A stretch of 64,000 bases of DNA from Streptomyces hokutonensis (GCF_000376565.1 NZ_BARG01000079.1:47765-111764); one strand, 5' to 3'. Positions 16,335-25,000 are shown, counted from the first letter of the stretch. Notes: generated by a model from the letters alone, not told the origin. Numbers and translations: made by a program.

Positions 16335-16925
16335 TTACACCGATCCAGTGATCGATTTGCGCACTGATGAACTGGATTTTCCCTTGTACATACTGGATGC
16401 CTCATTTTCCTGACCGCGGGCCCGGTGCCTGCGTACCGCGTCGCGGTTGGCGCAGAGTTGGGAGCAGTAGCGCTGCCGCCCCGTGCGGGAGGTGTCGGCG
16501 AAGACCTTGTCGCACTCGGTCACGGCACAGCGCCGGAGGCGGTGCATTCCGCGTCCCGCGAGATGCAGTGCCGTACCCACCGCGATCAGGGAGAACAGCA
16601 CATCGCCGAGCGGCTTCCGCTCGTCCCGGTAGTGGAGGTGCCAGCCGCTGCCCGCGTGGTCGGTCATCCGTGGATAGGCGGCGGCCTCCTCCAGCATCCG
16701 GTTGACCAGCGCCGCGCGCTCGTGCTCGTCGGCCGCGTCGACGACCTTCTCCCACGACTCCAGCGCGTACCGGGCGCGGTCGAGGTCCTGGGCGGTGGTC
16801 GGCCGCTCCAGCACCAGACCGGCACTGCGGCAGCGGTCCGCGAGTTCCCCGGCGTCGGCAGGGGGCCGGTTGACCAGATCCGCGGCCAGGTCCACGGCAT
16901 CCTCGCCGTAAGGGTTGAGGTGCAT
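16335..16925 (-). CDS. CGNR zinc-finger protein (ABATE/RsfA-type regulator)
   Basis: A 196-residue protein with a long N-terminal helical domain and a C-terminal CGNR zinc finger: RRCAVTECDKVFADTS and RYCSQLCANRDAVRRHRA, giving four cysteines followed by the N-R pair. CGNR proteins are actinobacterial and proteobacterial putative DNA-binding regulators. The last 20 residues are Ser/Lys-rich and lie in the lower-GC gad upstream region, so the true end of the conserved protein may be earlier. The start is ATG at 16925. It is divergent from the GNAT/MFS operon and is a candidate regulator of it. Confidence 0.8.
   Translation of the reverse strand: MHLNPYGEDAVDLAADLVNRPPADAGELADRCRSAGLVLERPTTAQDLDRARYALESWEKVVDAADEHERAALVNRMLEEAAAYPRMTDHAGSGWHLHYRDERKPLGDVLFSLIAVGTALHLAGRGMHRLRRCAVTECDKVFADTSRTGRQRYCSQLCANRDAVRRHRARGQENEASSMYKGKSSSSVRKSITGSV
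16343..16398. promoter_or_regulatory. Triplicate ACTGGAT element upstream of gad
   Basis: ATCCAGT at 16343-16349 and ACTGGAT at 16371-16377 and 16392-16398 form inverted and direct copies of one heptamer in an AT-richer stretch. This stretch also contains the 3' end of the upstream CGNR gene. It is a candidate binding site controlling gad. Support is repetition only. Confidence 0.3.
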
Positions 16926-16951
16926 AAGACCATTACAGCAGTCTGATCGCC

Positions 16952-17449
16952 ATGCGACAACGCGACGAAAGAGACCCGTCCCGGGTGCGGCAGGCCGTGG
17001 AGTACGACCTCGTGGAGCTCGTACGGCTACGGGCGCTGCTCTTCGAGGACTTGGGCGGCGACTTCTTCAACCCCGCGTCGGCGGACGGCGATTGGCTGGA
17101 CGCGCTGGCCGTCGTGCTCAAGGAACAGCTGACGGCGGACACCGTGCGCATCCTCGTCGTGGACGGCGACGACGGCACCCTCGCCGCCTGCGGCATCGGC
17201 ACCGTCGAGCAGCGGCTGCCCGGACCGCATCTGCGCAACGGCCGGATCGGGCAGGTACTCGGCGTGGTCACCGACCCCGCCCACCGGCGACGCGGGCACA
17301 GCCGCTCCATCATGCGAGGCCTGCTCGACTGGTTCCGGGACAGCGGCGTCTCCCGGGTCGACCTGCACGCCTCCGCCGAGGGCGAACCGCTGTACCGCGA
17401 CCTCGGTTTCACCGAACATCCCGATCCCTCCTTGTACTGGCGTCCGTGA
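16952..17449 (+). CDS. GNAT family N-acetyltransferase
   Basis: A 165-residue acetyltransferase. The acetyl-CoA loop is in VLGVVTDPAHRRRGHSRSIM, matching the Q/RxxGxG/A pattern with RRRGHS, and the later LYRDLGFTEHPDPSLYWRP is the usual last strand. The acceptor is unknown. Its TGA is embedded in the GTG start of the MFS gene (GTGA), so the two are coupled; the acetyltransferase and the exporter may deal with the same compound. Confidence 0.85.
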   Translation: MRQRDERDPSRVRQAVEYDLVELVRLRALLFEDLGGDFFNPASADGDWLDALAVVLKEQLTADTVRILVVDGDDGTLAACGIGTVEQRLPGPHLRNGRIGQVLGVVTDPAHRRRGHSRSIMRGLLDWFRDSGVSRVDLHASAEGEPLYRDLGFTEHPDPSLYWRP

Positions 17450-18753
17450 GCGGCCGGGACAACACCACTCGCTACCGGGCAGACGCCACGCGCTACCGGT
17501 GGACCGTCCTCGCCGTCGCCACCTTCACCCAGGCCGCGTCGGGCTTCTTCGTGCAGGGCATCGGGGCCATGGGCATCGTCCTGCGCCAGGAACTGGGCCT
17601 GACCGCAGCGCAGTTGGGCCTGCTGATCTCGGCGGCCCAACTCGCCCCGCTGCTAGGACTCACGGTCGCCGGGGAGTTGCTGGACCGCTATGACGAGCGC
17701 TGGGTCGTAGGAGCGGGCGCGTGCGTGGTCGGCCTGGCGCTCGGCACGGGAAGCCTGGCGCCCGGATACGCCTCGCTGCTGTGCGTGTTGCTGGTCGTCG
17801 GCGCGGGATACAGCACGGTGCAGCCCGGCGGGAGCAAGTCGGTGGCGTCCTGGTTCGACGCGTCGCAGCGGGGCTTCGCGATGGGCGTCCGCCAGGCGGG
17901 CCTGCCACTGGGCGCGGCGCTCGCCTCGGCCGCACTCCCCGTACTCGCCGACGCCTACGGCTGGCGGACGGCGCTCCTGGCCGGCGGACTGGTGGCACTG
18001 CTGGGAGCCGCCGCCTTCGTAGGCTTCTACCGTCGGCCGCCCGGCCAAATAGCCCTCCAGGTAAGGGAGTTGAACGCCACCTCCTCACCGACGACACCCG
18101 CTGCCCGTCTACGTCTGCTCCGGGAACCGTCCATGGCGAGGATCATGCTCTCCGGGGCGAGCCTGATCTCGGTGCAGTGCGGCGTCGGCATCCTGACCGT
18201 GCTCTACCTGCACGACGTGGCGTTCGTCGGGGCGGGTTCGGCGGCCCTGGCCCTGGTCGTGGTCCAGATCGCGGGCGTCGCGGGACGTGTCGTCCTCGCC
18301 GCCCGGAGCGACCGCGGCACAGCCGGGCGCTACGCCACCGTCCGCCTCTGCATGGTCGCCGTCGTCGCGGCGATGGCCGTACTGCTGACCCCGCCGGGCC
18401 GGTCAACTGCCGTGGCCTGCTGTGCACTTGTCTGGCTCGGGTTCTTCGGATTCGGCTGGTACGGCCCATGGGTCGCCGATGTGACCGAGTCGGCGCCGCC
18501 GGGCCGGACGGGGTTCGCCCTGGGCCTGGCGATGTCCGTCAACCAGGTCGCCATCGTCGTCGTACCGCCCGCGCTCGGTCTCCTGACGGACCTCACCGGC
18601 GGCTTCACGGCGGCCTGGGGCCTGCTGATCGTGATGGTCCTCGCGGCCCTGGCGGTCTCGGCGCGCTCGGAGCGTGGCCGTCGGCCGAATCGCCTCGCGT
18701 CGGACCACGACGCCAACTGCCCAGACACTGGAGCCACTTCATGGCCAAGCTGA
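17446..18753 (+). CDS. MFS transporter (12 TM)
   Basis: A 435-residue major facilitator with about 12 hydrophobic helices, the first at WTVLAVATFTQAASGFFVQ. The loop between helices 2 and 3 is GELLDRYDERWVVGAGA, a form of the family's signature, and a soluble loop divides the halves at about residue 205. It begins at GTG 17446, overlapping the acetyltransferase stop, and its 3' end overlaps the next MFS gene by 13 bp. It resembles CynX/OFA-like carriers. Direction and substrate are unknown. Confidence 0.85.
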   Translation: MSGRDNTTRYRADATRYRWTVLAVATFTQAASGFFVQGIGAMGIVLRQELGLTAAQLGLLISAAQLAPLLGLTVAGELLDRYDERWVVGAGACVVGLALGTGSLAPGYASLLCVLLVVGAGYSTVQPGGSKSVASWFDASQRGFAMGVRQAGLPLGAALASAALPVLADAYGWRTALLAGGLVALLGAAAFVGFYRRPPGQIALQVRELNATSSPTTPAARLRLLREPSMARIMLSGASLISVQCGVGILTVLYLHDVAFVGAGSAALALVVVQIAGVAGRVVLAARSDRGTAGRYATVRLCMVAVVAAMAVLLTPPGRSTAVACCALVWLGFFGFGWYGPWVADVTESAPPGRTGFALGLAMSVNQVAIVVVPPALGLLTDLTGGFTAAWGLLIVMVLAALAVSARSERGRRPNRLASDHDANCPDTGATSWPS

Positions 18754-20015
18754 TCCCCGACGGCAGACCGCAGCGAGTGCTCGTCGCCTCGAACCTCATC
18801 TACACGATGGGCAGCGGCCTCTATCTGACGGCCGGAGTCCTGTACTTCACCCAGGCGGTACGGCTGCCGGCGGAGCAGGTGGGGCTCGGCCTCGGCATCG
18901 CCGGGCTCGTCGCACCGGCCGTGGGAATCGCGGTCGGTCATCTCGCCGACGTGCGAGGCGCCCGCGGTGTCTATGTGACCACGCTGCTGGTGCAGGCGCT
19001 GGCCACCGCCGGGTTCGTACTGGCCGACGGCTTCTGGTCGTTCGTCCTCGTGATCGGCCTGGCCGCCGCGGCGAAGGCGGCCGGACTCGCCGCACGGACC
19101 CCGCTCATCAAGCACTACGGAGGAGACAGGCCGCAGGAGTTCCGCGCCCTGCTGCGTGCCGTCACCAACGTCGGGATCTCCGTCGGCGCGGTGGCCGCCG
19201 GCTGGATCGTCCAGGTGGGCACGCTGAACGCCTATCGCTGCATGGTCGTCGGCAACGCGATCGCGTTCGCCTGCTCGGCGGTGACCCTGCTCCTGCTGCC
19301 GTCCGTCGCGCCCGGACCCGTGACGGACGGCCCCCGATGGCGCGCCCTGCGGGACCGTCCCTACCTCTTGCTGACCGTTCTCGACGGCGTGATGGCCATC
19401 CAGTTCAAGGTGCTCACCGTGGCCCTTCCGCTCTGGCTGATCGGCGCCACCACCGCGCCGCACTGGCTCATCGCGGGCACGATGCTCACCGGCACGGTCA
19501 TCGTCGTCGCCTTTCAGGTACGGGCGGGCCGCGGTGTCGACTCTCCCGTGGCCGGTGGACGTGCCTACCGTCGGGCGGGCGTGGCCTTCCTCGTCGCCTG
19601 CGCGCTGATCTCGCTCGCGGCGGGGACTCCGGCATGGGCCGCCACGGCGCTGCTCATCACGGCCGTGGTCGTCCACACGGTCGGCGAACTGTGGCACGCG
19701 GCAGCCGGCTTCGAGGTGTCCTTCGCGCTCGCCCCGCGCCACGCCACCGGCCAGTACCTCGGGGTGTTCGGCCTGGGGGCGGGCCTGGCGGAGGCGTTCG
19801 GCCCGGGGCTGCTCATCGCGCTGTGCATCACCTGGGGCCGCCCCGGCTGGTACGTCGTGGGCGCACTGTTCCTGCTCACCGGCCTGGCGGCACCTCCCGC
19901 AGTCCGCCTGGCACTACGACACCAGCACGCCCAACAAGCTCATACCGAGCGCTTGTTGCTCCGACGCCGCGCGGCGATCGTGTCGGCGACCGGGACCACG
20001 ATCCAGCAGAGATAG
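18741..20015 (+). CDS. MFS transporter, second carrier of the operon
   Basis: A 424-residue major facilitator starting MAKLIPDGRPQRVLVASNLI. The helix 2-3 loop is VGHLADVRGARGVYV, resembling the canonical GxLaDrxGrr, and about 12 helices are predicted by eye. It overlaps the preceding MFS gene by 13 bp, so GNAT, MFS and MFS are one transcription unit. Its last 76 bp overlap the 3' end of the TMEM175-like gene on the other strand. It seems to belong to the multidrug efflux-like type, but no substrate is evident. Confidence 0.85.
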   Translation: MAKLIPDGRPQRVLVASNLIYTMGSGLYLTAGVLYFTQAVRLPAEQVGLGLGIAGLVAPAVGIAVGHLADVRGARGVYVTTLLVQALATAGFVLADGFWSFVLVIGLAAAAKAAGLAARTPLIKHYGGDRPQEFRALLRAVTNVGISVGAVAAGWIVQVGTLNAYRCMVVGNAIAFACSAVTLLLLPSVAPGPVTDGPRWRALRDRPYLLLTVLDGVMAIQFKVLTVALPLWLIGATTAPHWLIAGTMLTGTVIVVAFQVRAGRGVDSPVAGGRAYRRAGVAFLVACALISLAAGTPAWAATALLITAVVVHTVGELWHAAAGFEVSFALAPRHATGQYLGVFGLGAGLAEAFGPGLLIALCITWGRPGWYVVGALFLLTGLAAPPAVRLALRHQHAQQAHTERLLLRRRAAIVSATGTTIQQR

Positions 20016-20590
20016 GCCCAGTGGGTGAGGAACGAGACCGGGATCGACACCAGGAAGCCCACCGCCACCATGCCGATCCCGCGGATCGTCCGGGAGAACA
20101 GGTCGGGCGGGGTGCCGTCGCGGTAGAGCTCGTCGCGACGGACTTCGTTGACCATCAGTATGAAGAGGAGACAGGCCGCGAACTGCACGACGGCGTAGAA
20201 GACGAACCGGGCCTGGAACGCTCCGTGCCCGCCGATCACGTCGGTCGCGAACGGGGTGATCACCAGCATGAGCAGCCAGTACATGGTGAAGGACGTCAAC
20301 TTGCCGTTCGACGCCGTGACATACCGGAACACCCGGTGGTGGGAGCGCCAGTGCGCGGCGATCACCACGAAGCTGATCATGAACGCGAGATAGCTCTCCC
20401 GGTGGTCCGAAGCCGAGTGCCACAGCTCGGAGTTGGTCGAGCCCTCCGGCACCGGCAGCTCCAGGGCCAGCAAGGTGAGCGCGATGGCGACCACCGCGTC
20501 CCCGAAGAACGTGAGGCGCTCCGCGGAGACCGCCCGGATCTCCATGTCCTCGCCCTCCGAGGGCAGTTCTTGATCAGTCGAGACGTTCAT
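19940..20590 (-). CDS. TMEM175 (DUF1211) family integral membrane protein
   Basis: A 216-residue membrane protein with six hydrophobic helices. The first carries AERLTFFGDAVVAIALTLLAL, the TMEM175 helix-1 signature R-x-x-x-F-S/G-D-x-x-x-A-I; here Gly replaces the usual Ser of FSD. Bacterial TMEM175 proteins are tetrameric potassium channels. I chose ATG at 20590; a GTG at 20608 is possible. Neither has a clear ribosome site. The 3' end overlaps the convergent MFS gene by 76 bp with both frames intact. Confidence 0.8.
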   Translation of the reverse strand: MNVSTDQELPSEGEDMEIRAVSAERLTFFGDAVVAIALTLLALELPVPEGSTNSELWHSASDHRESYLAFMISFVVIAAHWRSHHRVFRYVTASNGKLTSFTMYWLLMLVITPFATDVIGGHGAFQARFVFYAVVQFAACLLFILMVNEVRRDELYRDGTPPDLFSRTIRGIGMVAVGFLVSIPVSFLTHWAYLCWIVVPVADTIAARRRSNKRSV

Positions 20591-20776
20591 GGCAGCAGAG
20601 GATGCCACAAGACGATGACCGTCTCGGACGCGCGTGATACCCCGGGGTGGACCCGGGGGAGTGGTACTGCTGGTCCTACCCGGACGGCTGGTGGTCGGCG
20701 TGCCGGAAAGAGGATCATCGAACCGACCGAGTCATCCCCGTGATCGCGCGGCACAGGACGCAGAACGGACACCGTC

Positions 20777-21244
20777 ATGACCCTGGCCTACCTCGCACAG
20801 CCCGAGCAGCAGCAGAGACTGGAATGGCTCGACGGCGGTGAGTTCGCCGTACTCCTGGACGCGGCGGCCACCGGCGGGCAGTTGACCGTGGGGCGGTTCT
20901 CCGTCGCCAAGGGCGAGGCGCCGCCGTACCACATGCACACTCGTGAGGACGAGGTCTTCATGCTGATCAAGGGCAGTGCGCTGCTGTGGTGCGACGACGA
21001 GGAGATGGAGCTGTCGGAGGGCGGAATCGTCTTCCTTCCGCGCAACGTCCCGCACGGCTACCGGATCACCTCCGACACGGCGGATCTCCTCATGATCTGC
21101 ACACCCGGCGGCATCGAGGGCATGTTCCGTCACGCGGGACGCGACCTGAAGACCCCGCGCCCCGAGGGCTTCGAGATCTCCCGGGACGTCATGGCGGAGG
21201 CCGCCGACAAGTACGGCCAGATCATCGTCGGCCCGCCGCGCTGA
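20777..21244 (+). CDS. Cupin domain protein (quercetin dioxygenase-like)
   Basis: A 155-residue single-domain cupin. The first metal-binding motif is PPYHMHTREDEVFMLIKG, with two His and a Glu, and the second is LPRNVPHGYRI with the final His. Proteins of this type may be dioxygenases, isomerases or small-molecule binders. It has no signal peptide. The esterase gene follows in the same direction after 50 bp, so the two may be co-transcribed. Confidence 0.8.
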   Translation: MTLAYLAQPEQQQRLEWLDGGEFAVLLDAAATGGQLTVGRFSVAKGEAPPYHMHTREDEVFMLIKGSALLWCDDEEMELSEGGIVFLPRNVPHGYRITSDTADLLMICTPGGIEGMFRHAGRDLKTPRPEGFEISRDVMAEAADKYGQIIVGPPR

Positions 21245-21294
21245 CCTGCGGGTCCCCTCACAGCTCTTCCACCCGAACCACGAAAGGCACAGCC

Positions 21295-22224
21295 ATGTCC
21301 CGGGAACAGCGCCAGGCCCTCGACGAACTGCTGCGGCACGGTCCACTCGACCTCGGCGGCGACGTCGCCGAACAGCGCGCCGTCTTCAGCGAGTTGATGG
21401 CGTCCATCCCGCTGCCGCCCGACGTCTCGACCACGGTGGGCGAACTGGGCGGCGTACCGGTCGTCACCGTCGAGACCCCCGCGAGCGACCCGGCGACCGT
21501 GGTCCTCTACCTGCACGGCGGCGCCTACGTCATCGGCTCGGCGGCAGACGCCGTAGGTCTGGCCGCCGAGATCGTACGGCGCACCGACGCGCGCGCCGTC
21601 TGCGTCGACTACCGGCTGGCCCCCGAACACCCCTTCCCCGCAGCCGTCGACGACGCGCTGGCCGTCTACCGGGCCCTCCTCGACGACGGGCTGCCCAGCT
21701 CCGCGATCGCCTTCGTCGGCGAGTCCGCGGGCGGCGGTCTCGTCGCAGCGACCCTGGTCGCCGCCAAGGACGCGGGGCTGCCCCGGCCCGCGTCGGCCGC
21801 GGTGTTCTCCCCGTGGGCCGACCTCAGCGTGTCCGGCGCGAGCGTGGTGAGCAAGGCGGCCGTCGATCCCGCGCTGACCCCGGAGGGCCTGCGCAGGCGA
21901 GCCCGCGACTACCTCCGCGACACGGACCCCACCACGCCCTACGCCAGCCCCGTCTTCGCGGACCTGACCGGTCTGCCGCCGCTGCTCGTCCAGGTCGGCT
22001 CGCACGAGATCCTGCTGGACGACGCCGTACGACTGGCCGCGCGCGCCGCCGAGTGCGACGTACGGGTCGATCTGCAGGTCTGGTCCCAAGTACCGCACGT
22101 CTTCCAGGGGTTCGCGGTGATGCTCGACGAGGGAGCCCAAGCGCTCGACGCGGCCGCCGCGTTCACGCGGGCCCACTGGACGGACGTCACCGAAGGCGCC
22201 GAGGCGCCCGAAGCCGTCGGGTAA
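21295..22224 (+). CDS. Alpha/beta hydrolase, hormone-sensitive lipase family
   Basis: A 309-residue carboxylesterase of the HSL (bacterial family IV) type. The oxyanion motif is LYLHGGAYVIGS and the nucleophile is the Ser in FVGESAGGGLVA (GESAGG). The Asp lies near PPLLVQVGSHEILLDDAV and the His in VWSQVPHVFQGF. All catalytic parts are present, so it should hydrolyse short-chain esters. The start is ATG at 21295 with GAAAGG upstream. It follows the cupin gene and precedes an XRE regulator running the same way. Confidence 0.88.
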   Translation: MSREQRQALDELLRHGPLDLGGDVAEQRAVFSELMASIPLPPDVSTTVGELGGVPVVTVETPASDPATVVLYLHGGAYVIGSAADAVGLAAEIVRRTDARAVCVDYRLAPEHPFPAAVDDALAVYRALLDDGLPSSAIAFVGESAGGGLVAATLVAAKDAGLPRPASAAVFSPWADLSVSGASVVSKAAVDPALTPEGLRRRARDYLRDTDPTTPYASPVFADLTGLPPLLVQVGSHEILLDDAVRLAARAAECDVRVDLQVWSQVPHVFQGFAVMLDEGAQALDAAAAFTRAHWTDVTEGAEAPEAVG

Positions 22225-22288
22225 AGAATCCGTAGTGCGGAGGCCGAAGCTTCGTGTGCCGTACAGCGTGTCGACGACGATGTCGTAC

Positions 22289-23158
22289 ATGGCTACGACG
22301 AACCACTTCGGCATCGCTCTGCGGGGGTGGCGAGAGCGCGTGTCACCTCAGGACAGCGGGCTGGAGCCGGACGGGGAGCGGCGCATCCCCGGACTGCGCC
22401 GGGAGGAACTGGCCCGGCTGGCGGGCCTGTCGGTCGACTACGTGGTCCGGCTCGAGCAGGGCCGCGCCCGCAACCCCTCGGCCCAGGTGGTCACCGCGCT
22501 GGCCAGAGCACTGCGCCTCGAACCGTCCGAACGCGACCATCTGTTCCGCTGCGCCCACCTCGCGCCGCCCGCGACCGGGAACGTGTCCAGGCACATGCCC
22601 GCGCGGGTGCACCGGCTCGTGGGGCAGTTGGCCGACAACCCCACCGCGGTGTTCGCCGCCGACTGGACCCTCATCGGCTGGAACGACATGTGGTCGGCCG
22701 CGATCGGCGATCCCCGCACCTACGGCTGGGACGAGCACAACCTGGTCGCCGGGATGTTCCGGCCGGGCGGCGGAACCGGACGGGAGCCGATCGCGGGCTG
22801 GCCCGTGCGGTCCTGGGCGGGCGACGAGGTCGAGGAGGAGGATCTCGTCGCCGATCTGCGGGTCACGGCCGCCGCCCATCCCCATGACGCACGGCTCGTC
22901 GCCTTCGTCGACCGCATGCTGCGGGACAACCCGCGCTTCGCCCGCCTGTGGTCCAACGGCACGGCCCGCACCCACGTCGGCGACCGAAAGACCGTAGAAC
23001 ACCCCCGAGTTGGGGACATCGACCTCGACCTCGATGTCGTGATGGCCGCCGGAACCGACCTCAGGATCGTCACGTACACGGCGGCGGCCGGGACGAACGA
23101 CGCGGAGAAGCTGGGCGACCTGCGCGCGGCCCGCCCCCAGCCGGCCCGGGTCCCGTGA
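22289..23158 (+). CDS. XRE family regulator, MmyB-like
   Basis: A 289-residue regulator with an N-terminal XRE helix-turn-helix (IPGLRREELARLAGLSVDYV, then RLEQGRARNPSAQVVTALAR) and a C-terminal MmyB-like ligand-binding domain (VFAADWTLIGWNDMWSAAIG, then NPRFARLWSNGTARTHVGDR). In this large actinobacterial group the regulator usually controls an adjacent oxidoreductase or hydrolase; here the candidate is the upstream esterase or itself. I chose the ATG at 22289 (MATTNHFG), just before the conserved domain. Confidence 0.87.
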   Translation: MATTNHFGIALRGWRERVSPQDSGLEPDGERRIPGLRREELARLAGLSVDYVVRLEQGRARNPSAQVVTALARALRLEPSERDHLFRCAHLAPPATGNVSRHMPARVHRLVGQLADNPTAVFAADWTLIGWNDMWSAAIGDPRTYGWDEHNLVAGMFRPGGGTGREPIAGWPVRSWAGDEVEEEDLVADLRVTAAAHPHDARLVAFVDRMLRDNPRFARLWSNGTARTHVGDRKTVEHPRVGDIDLDLDVVMAAGTDLRIVTYTAAAGTNDAEKLGDLRAARPQPARVP

Positions 23159-23171
23159 AGGGCGTGGTACG

Positions 23172-23708
23172 TCAGTCCTCGTCCGTGCGCGACAGCGCGT
23201 CGGTGATCAGACGGGTCGCGGAGTCGGGGTCCTCCGTGATGCGGTTGATGTGTTCCGCGAGCAGGAAGGCGGTGGCCTCCAGCGGAGTCATCTCCTCCTT
23301 GGTCCAGTCACCGTACTGCTCGCGCCACAGATTGGGGCTCAGCCCGAGGCCCGCCGCGACGACCAGGCCCGCCATGGTGGGGACGGCCTCGGGCGGCACG
23401 CTCCGGGGCATCATGCGCAGCGTGCCCACGAGGGTGGGCACCACGTACTCGATGACGTCCTTGCCCTGACTCTCGTGCGCCTTCCGCAGCCACGTCATGA
23501 AGATGTAGATGAGCGTGCACGTGCCGTCCACGACGTCGTCGACTCCCTCCGGACCCAGCGACGCGATGAACTGTTCCATCAGCGCCTGCTGTTCGGGATC
23601 GGATCCCGTCCTGCCGTCGTGGACGGTCTTGAGCCGGGAGTCGACGATCATGAGCGCCGCACCCACGTCACCGACGGGAGCGTGCTGGGGGTCGAGGGGC
23701 GAAGACAC
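23172..23708 (-). CDS. Conserved-looking hypothetical protein
   Basis: A 178-residue soluble protein I do not recognise. It looks mostly helical, is acidic, and contains LMEQFIASLGPEGVDDVVDG, a hydrophobic TLIYIFMTWLRKAHESQG stretch too short for a confident membrane segment, and WREQYGDWTKEEMTPLEATA. Codon use is normal for the organism, which supports a real gene. It stands alone, convergent with the XRE gene; the tetR gene upstream runs the same way. Confidence 0.65.
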   Translation of the reverse strand: MSSPLDPQHAPVGDVGAALMIVDSRLKTVHDGRTGSDPEQQALMEQFIASLGPEGVDDVVDGTCTLIYIFMTWLRKAHESQGKDVIEYVVPTLVGTLRMMPRSVPPEAVPTMAGLVVAAGLGLSPNLWREQYGDWTKEEMTPLEATAFLLAEHINRITEDPDSATRLITDALSRTDED

Positions 23709-23809
23709 GGGAATCCTCCTCGGTTGGCCGCGACCGGCAGCGCGTCGTGTCCGTGCGTATCCGTAGCGTATTCGGCCGAGGCGGCGCCGGACGGCGGTTT
23801 GCCATCTTC

Positions 23810-23849
23810 TACGGTTGTGATGCGGGCGTTTACGGTTGTGATGCGGGCG
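23810..23849. repeat. Tandem 19-bp direct repeat at the end of tetR
   Basis: Two perfect 19-bp copies (23810-23828 and 23831-23849) are separated by 2 bp, giving a 21-bp period of seven codons. The right copy forms the last codons and stop of the tetR gene; the left copy would keep an in-frame stop. It looks like a recent slippage duplication. Confidence 0.7.
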
Positions 23850-24423
23850 CTCCGGGCCAGGCGCGCAGCAGGGCGTCCAGCGCGTCGAGGATCTCGGTCC
23901 AACTCGCCTGTGCGTCGGGGGCGCTGTGGTCGAAGCCGCCGGCGGTCTCCAGGCCGACGAAGCCGCTGAAGACGCTGCCCAGGAGCCGTACCGCGTGCGT
24001 CTGGTGCGGTTCGGCCAGGTCGTAGCCGCGCAGGATGGCCCGGGTCATCTGCGCGTGTCGTACGCCCGCGCTGGCGGCGGCCGTCTCCGCGTCGAGCCGG
24101 AAACGGGCCGCGACGAAACGCCCCGGATGCTTGAGGGCGTAGTCGCGGTAGGCGTTCGCGAAGGCGGTCAGGGCGTCCTTGCCGGCCCGTCCGGCGACCG
24201 CGGCGGAGACCTGGTCGGCCAGCTCCTCCAGGGCGAGCAGGGCGATCCTGGTCTTGAGGTCGTGGGCGTTCCTCACATGCGAGTACAGGCTCGCGGTCTT
24301 GACGCCGAAACGCCGGGCGAGCTCGGCGGGGGTCGCCTGCTCGAAGCCGATCTCGTCGGCCAGGTCCGCGCCCGCCCGGACCAGGCGATCCGTGGTCAGT
24401 CCCACCCGTCCGGTGCCTGTCAT
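23830..24423 (-). CDS. TetR family regulator (WHG domain)
   Basis: A 197-residue TetR regulator. The DNA-binding part is RVGLTTDRLVRAGADLADEI and TPAELARRFGVKTASLYSHV; the C-terminal domain (residues 80-190) matches TetR_C_33/WHG. ATG at 24423 is the start; upstream extension would enter the operator. It is divergent from the FBP-domain gene, with a perfect 25-bp palindrome between them, so it very probably represses that gene and itself. Confidence 0.88.
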   Translation of the reverse strand: MTGTGRVGLTTDRLVRAGADLADEIGFEQATPAELARRFGVKTASLYSHVRNAHDLKTRIALLALEELADQVSAAVAGRAGKDALTAFANAYRDYALKHPGRFVAARFRLDAETAAASAGVRHAQMTRAILRGYDLAEPHQTHAVRLLGSVFSGFVGLETAGGFDHSAPDAQASWTEILDALDALLRAWPGAPASQP

Positions 24424-24470
24424 GGCCGTCCTCCGCGTCGATTCGCACTCTGTGGCTTCGAAGATTATGC

Positions 24471-24495
24471 ATTTGCCTAACTCGATTAGGCAAAT
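24471..24495. promoter_or_regulatory. Perfect 25-bp TetR operator
   Basis: ATTTGCCTAA (24471-24480) and TTAGGCAAAT (24486-24495) are perfect 10-bp arms around a 5-bp spacer. The dyad lies in the 85-bp region between divergent tetR and FBP genes. A CATAAT hexamer next to it on the minus strand is a candidate -10 for tetR. Confidence 0.75.
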
Positions 24496-24508
24496 TAGCG
24501 TGTCTGTT

Positions 24509-25000
24509 ATGAAGCCGCTGACCGAGCAAGAGATCCGCACCGCGTTCGTGAACTGCACCAAGGGCGAGGCCAAGCGCCTGTCCGTCCCCCGCGACCTGGC
24601 CGAACGATCCTGGGACGACCTGGACTTCCTGGGCTGGCGAGATCCCCAGGCCCCCGACCGGGCCTACGTCGTGACCGAGCTGGACGGCCGCCCGGTCGGC
24701 GTCCAGCTGCGCACGTCCGGCGCCGGCTCCTGGCAGCAGCGCCGCAGTATGTGCTCGGTCTGCCTGACCACCCACACCGGAGGCGTCTCCCTGATGGTCG
24801 CGCCGAGGTCCGGGAAGGCCGGACAGCAGGGCAACTCCGTCGGCGTCTACATGTGCAGCGACCTCGCCTGCTCCCTCTACGTACGCGGCAAGAAGGAAAC
24901 GGGCGTCGGCGCACGCCTCCAGGAATCCCTCACCTTGGAGGAGAAGATCCGCCGGACCGTGACGAACCTCGCCACGTTCATCGCGAGAGTGGGCGCGTGA
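24509..25000 (+). CDS. FBP domain (EF-G-binding, treble-clef zinc finger) protein
   Basis: A 163-residue protein of the FBP family (PF16571-type), named after FusB/EF-G-binding proteins. It has an N-terminal helical part (MKPLTEQEIRTAFVNCTKGE) and a C-terminal treble-clef zinc finger with CSVCLTTHTGG and MCSDLACSLYVRG, four cysteines in CxxC and CxxxxC pairs. FusB-type relatives bind elongation factor G and release it from fusidic-acid-stalled ribosomes, so a ribosome-protective role under TetR control is a fair inference. ATG at 24509 follows the operator closely. Confidence 0.8.
   Translation: MKPLTEQEIRTAFVNCTKGEAKRLSVPRDLAERSWDDLDFLGWRDPQAPDRAYVVTELDGRPVGVQLRTSGAGSWQQRRSMCSVCLTTHTGGVSLMVAPRSGKAGQQGNSVGVYMCSDLACSLYVRGKKETGVGARLQESLTLEEKIRRTVTNLATFIARVGA

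Noticed and set aside
20647..20841. Trp-rich short frame before the cupin gene (EWYCWSYPDGWWSACRK)
   Set aside because: It overlaps the cupin gene start, has no good ribosome site and no recognisable family; the Trp run comes from TGG-rich DNA.
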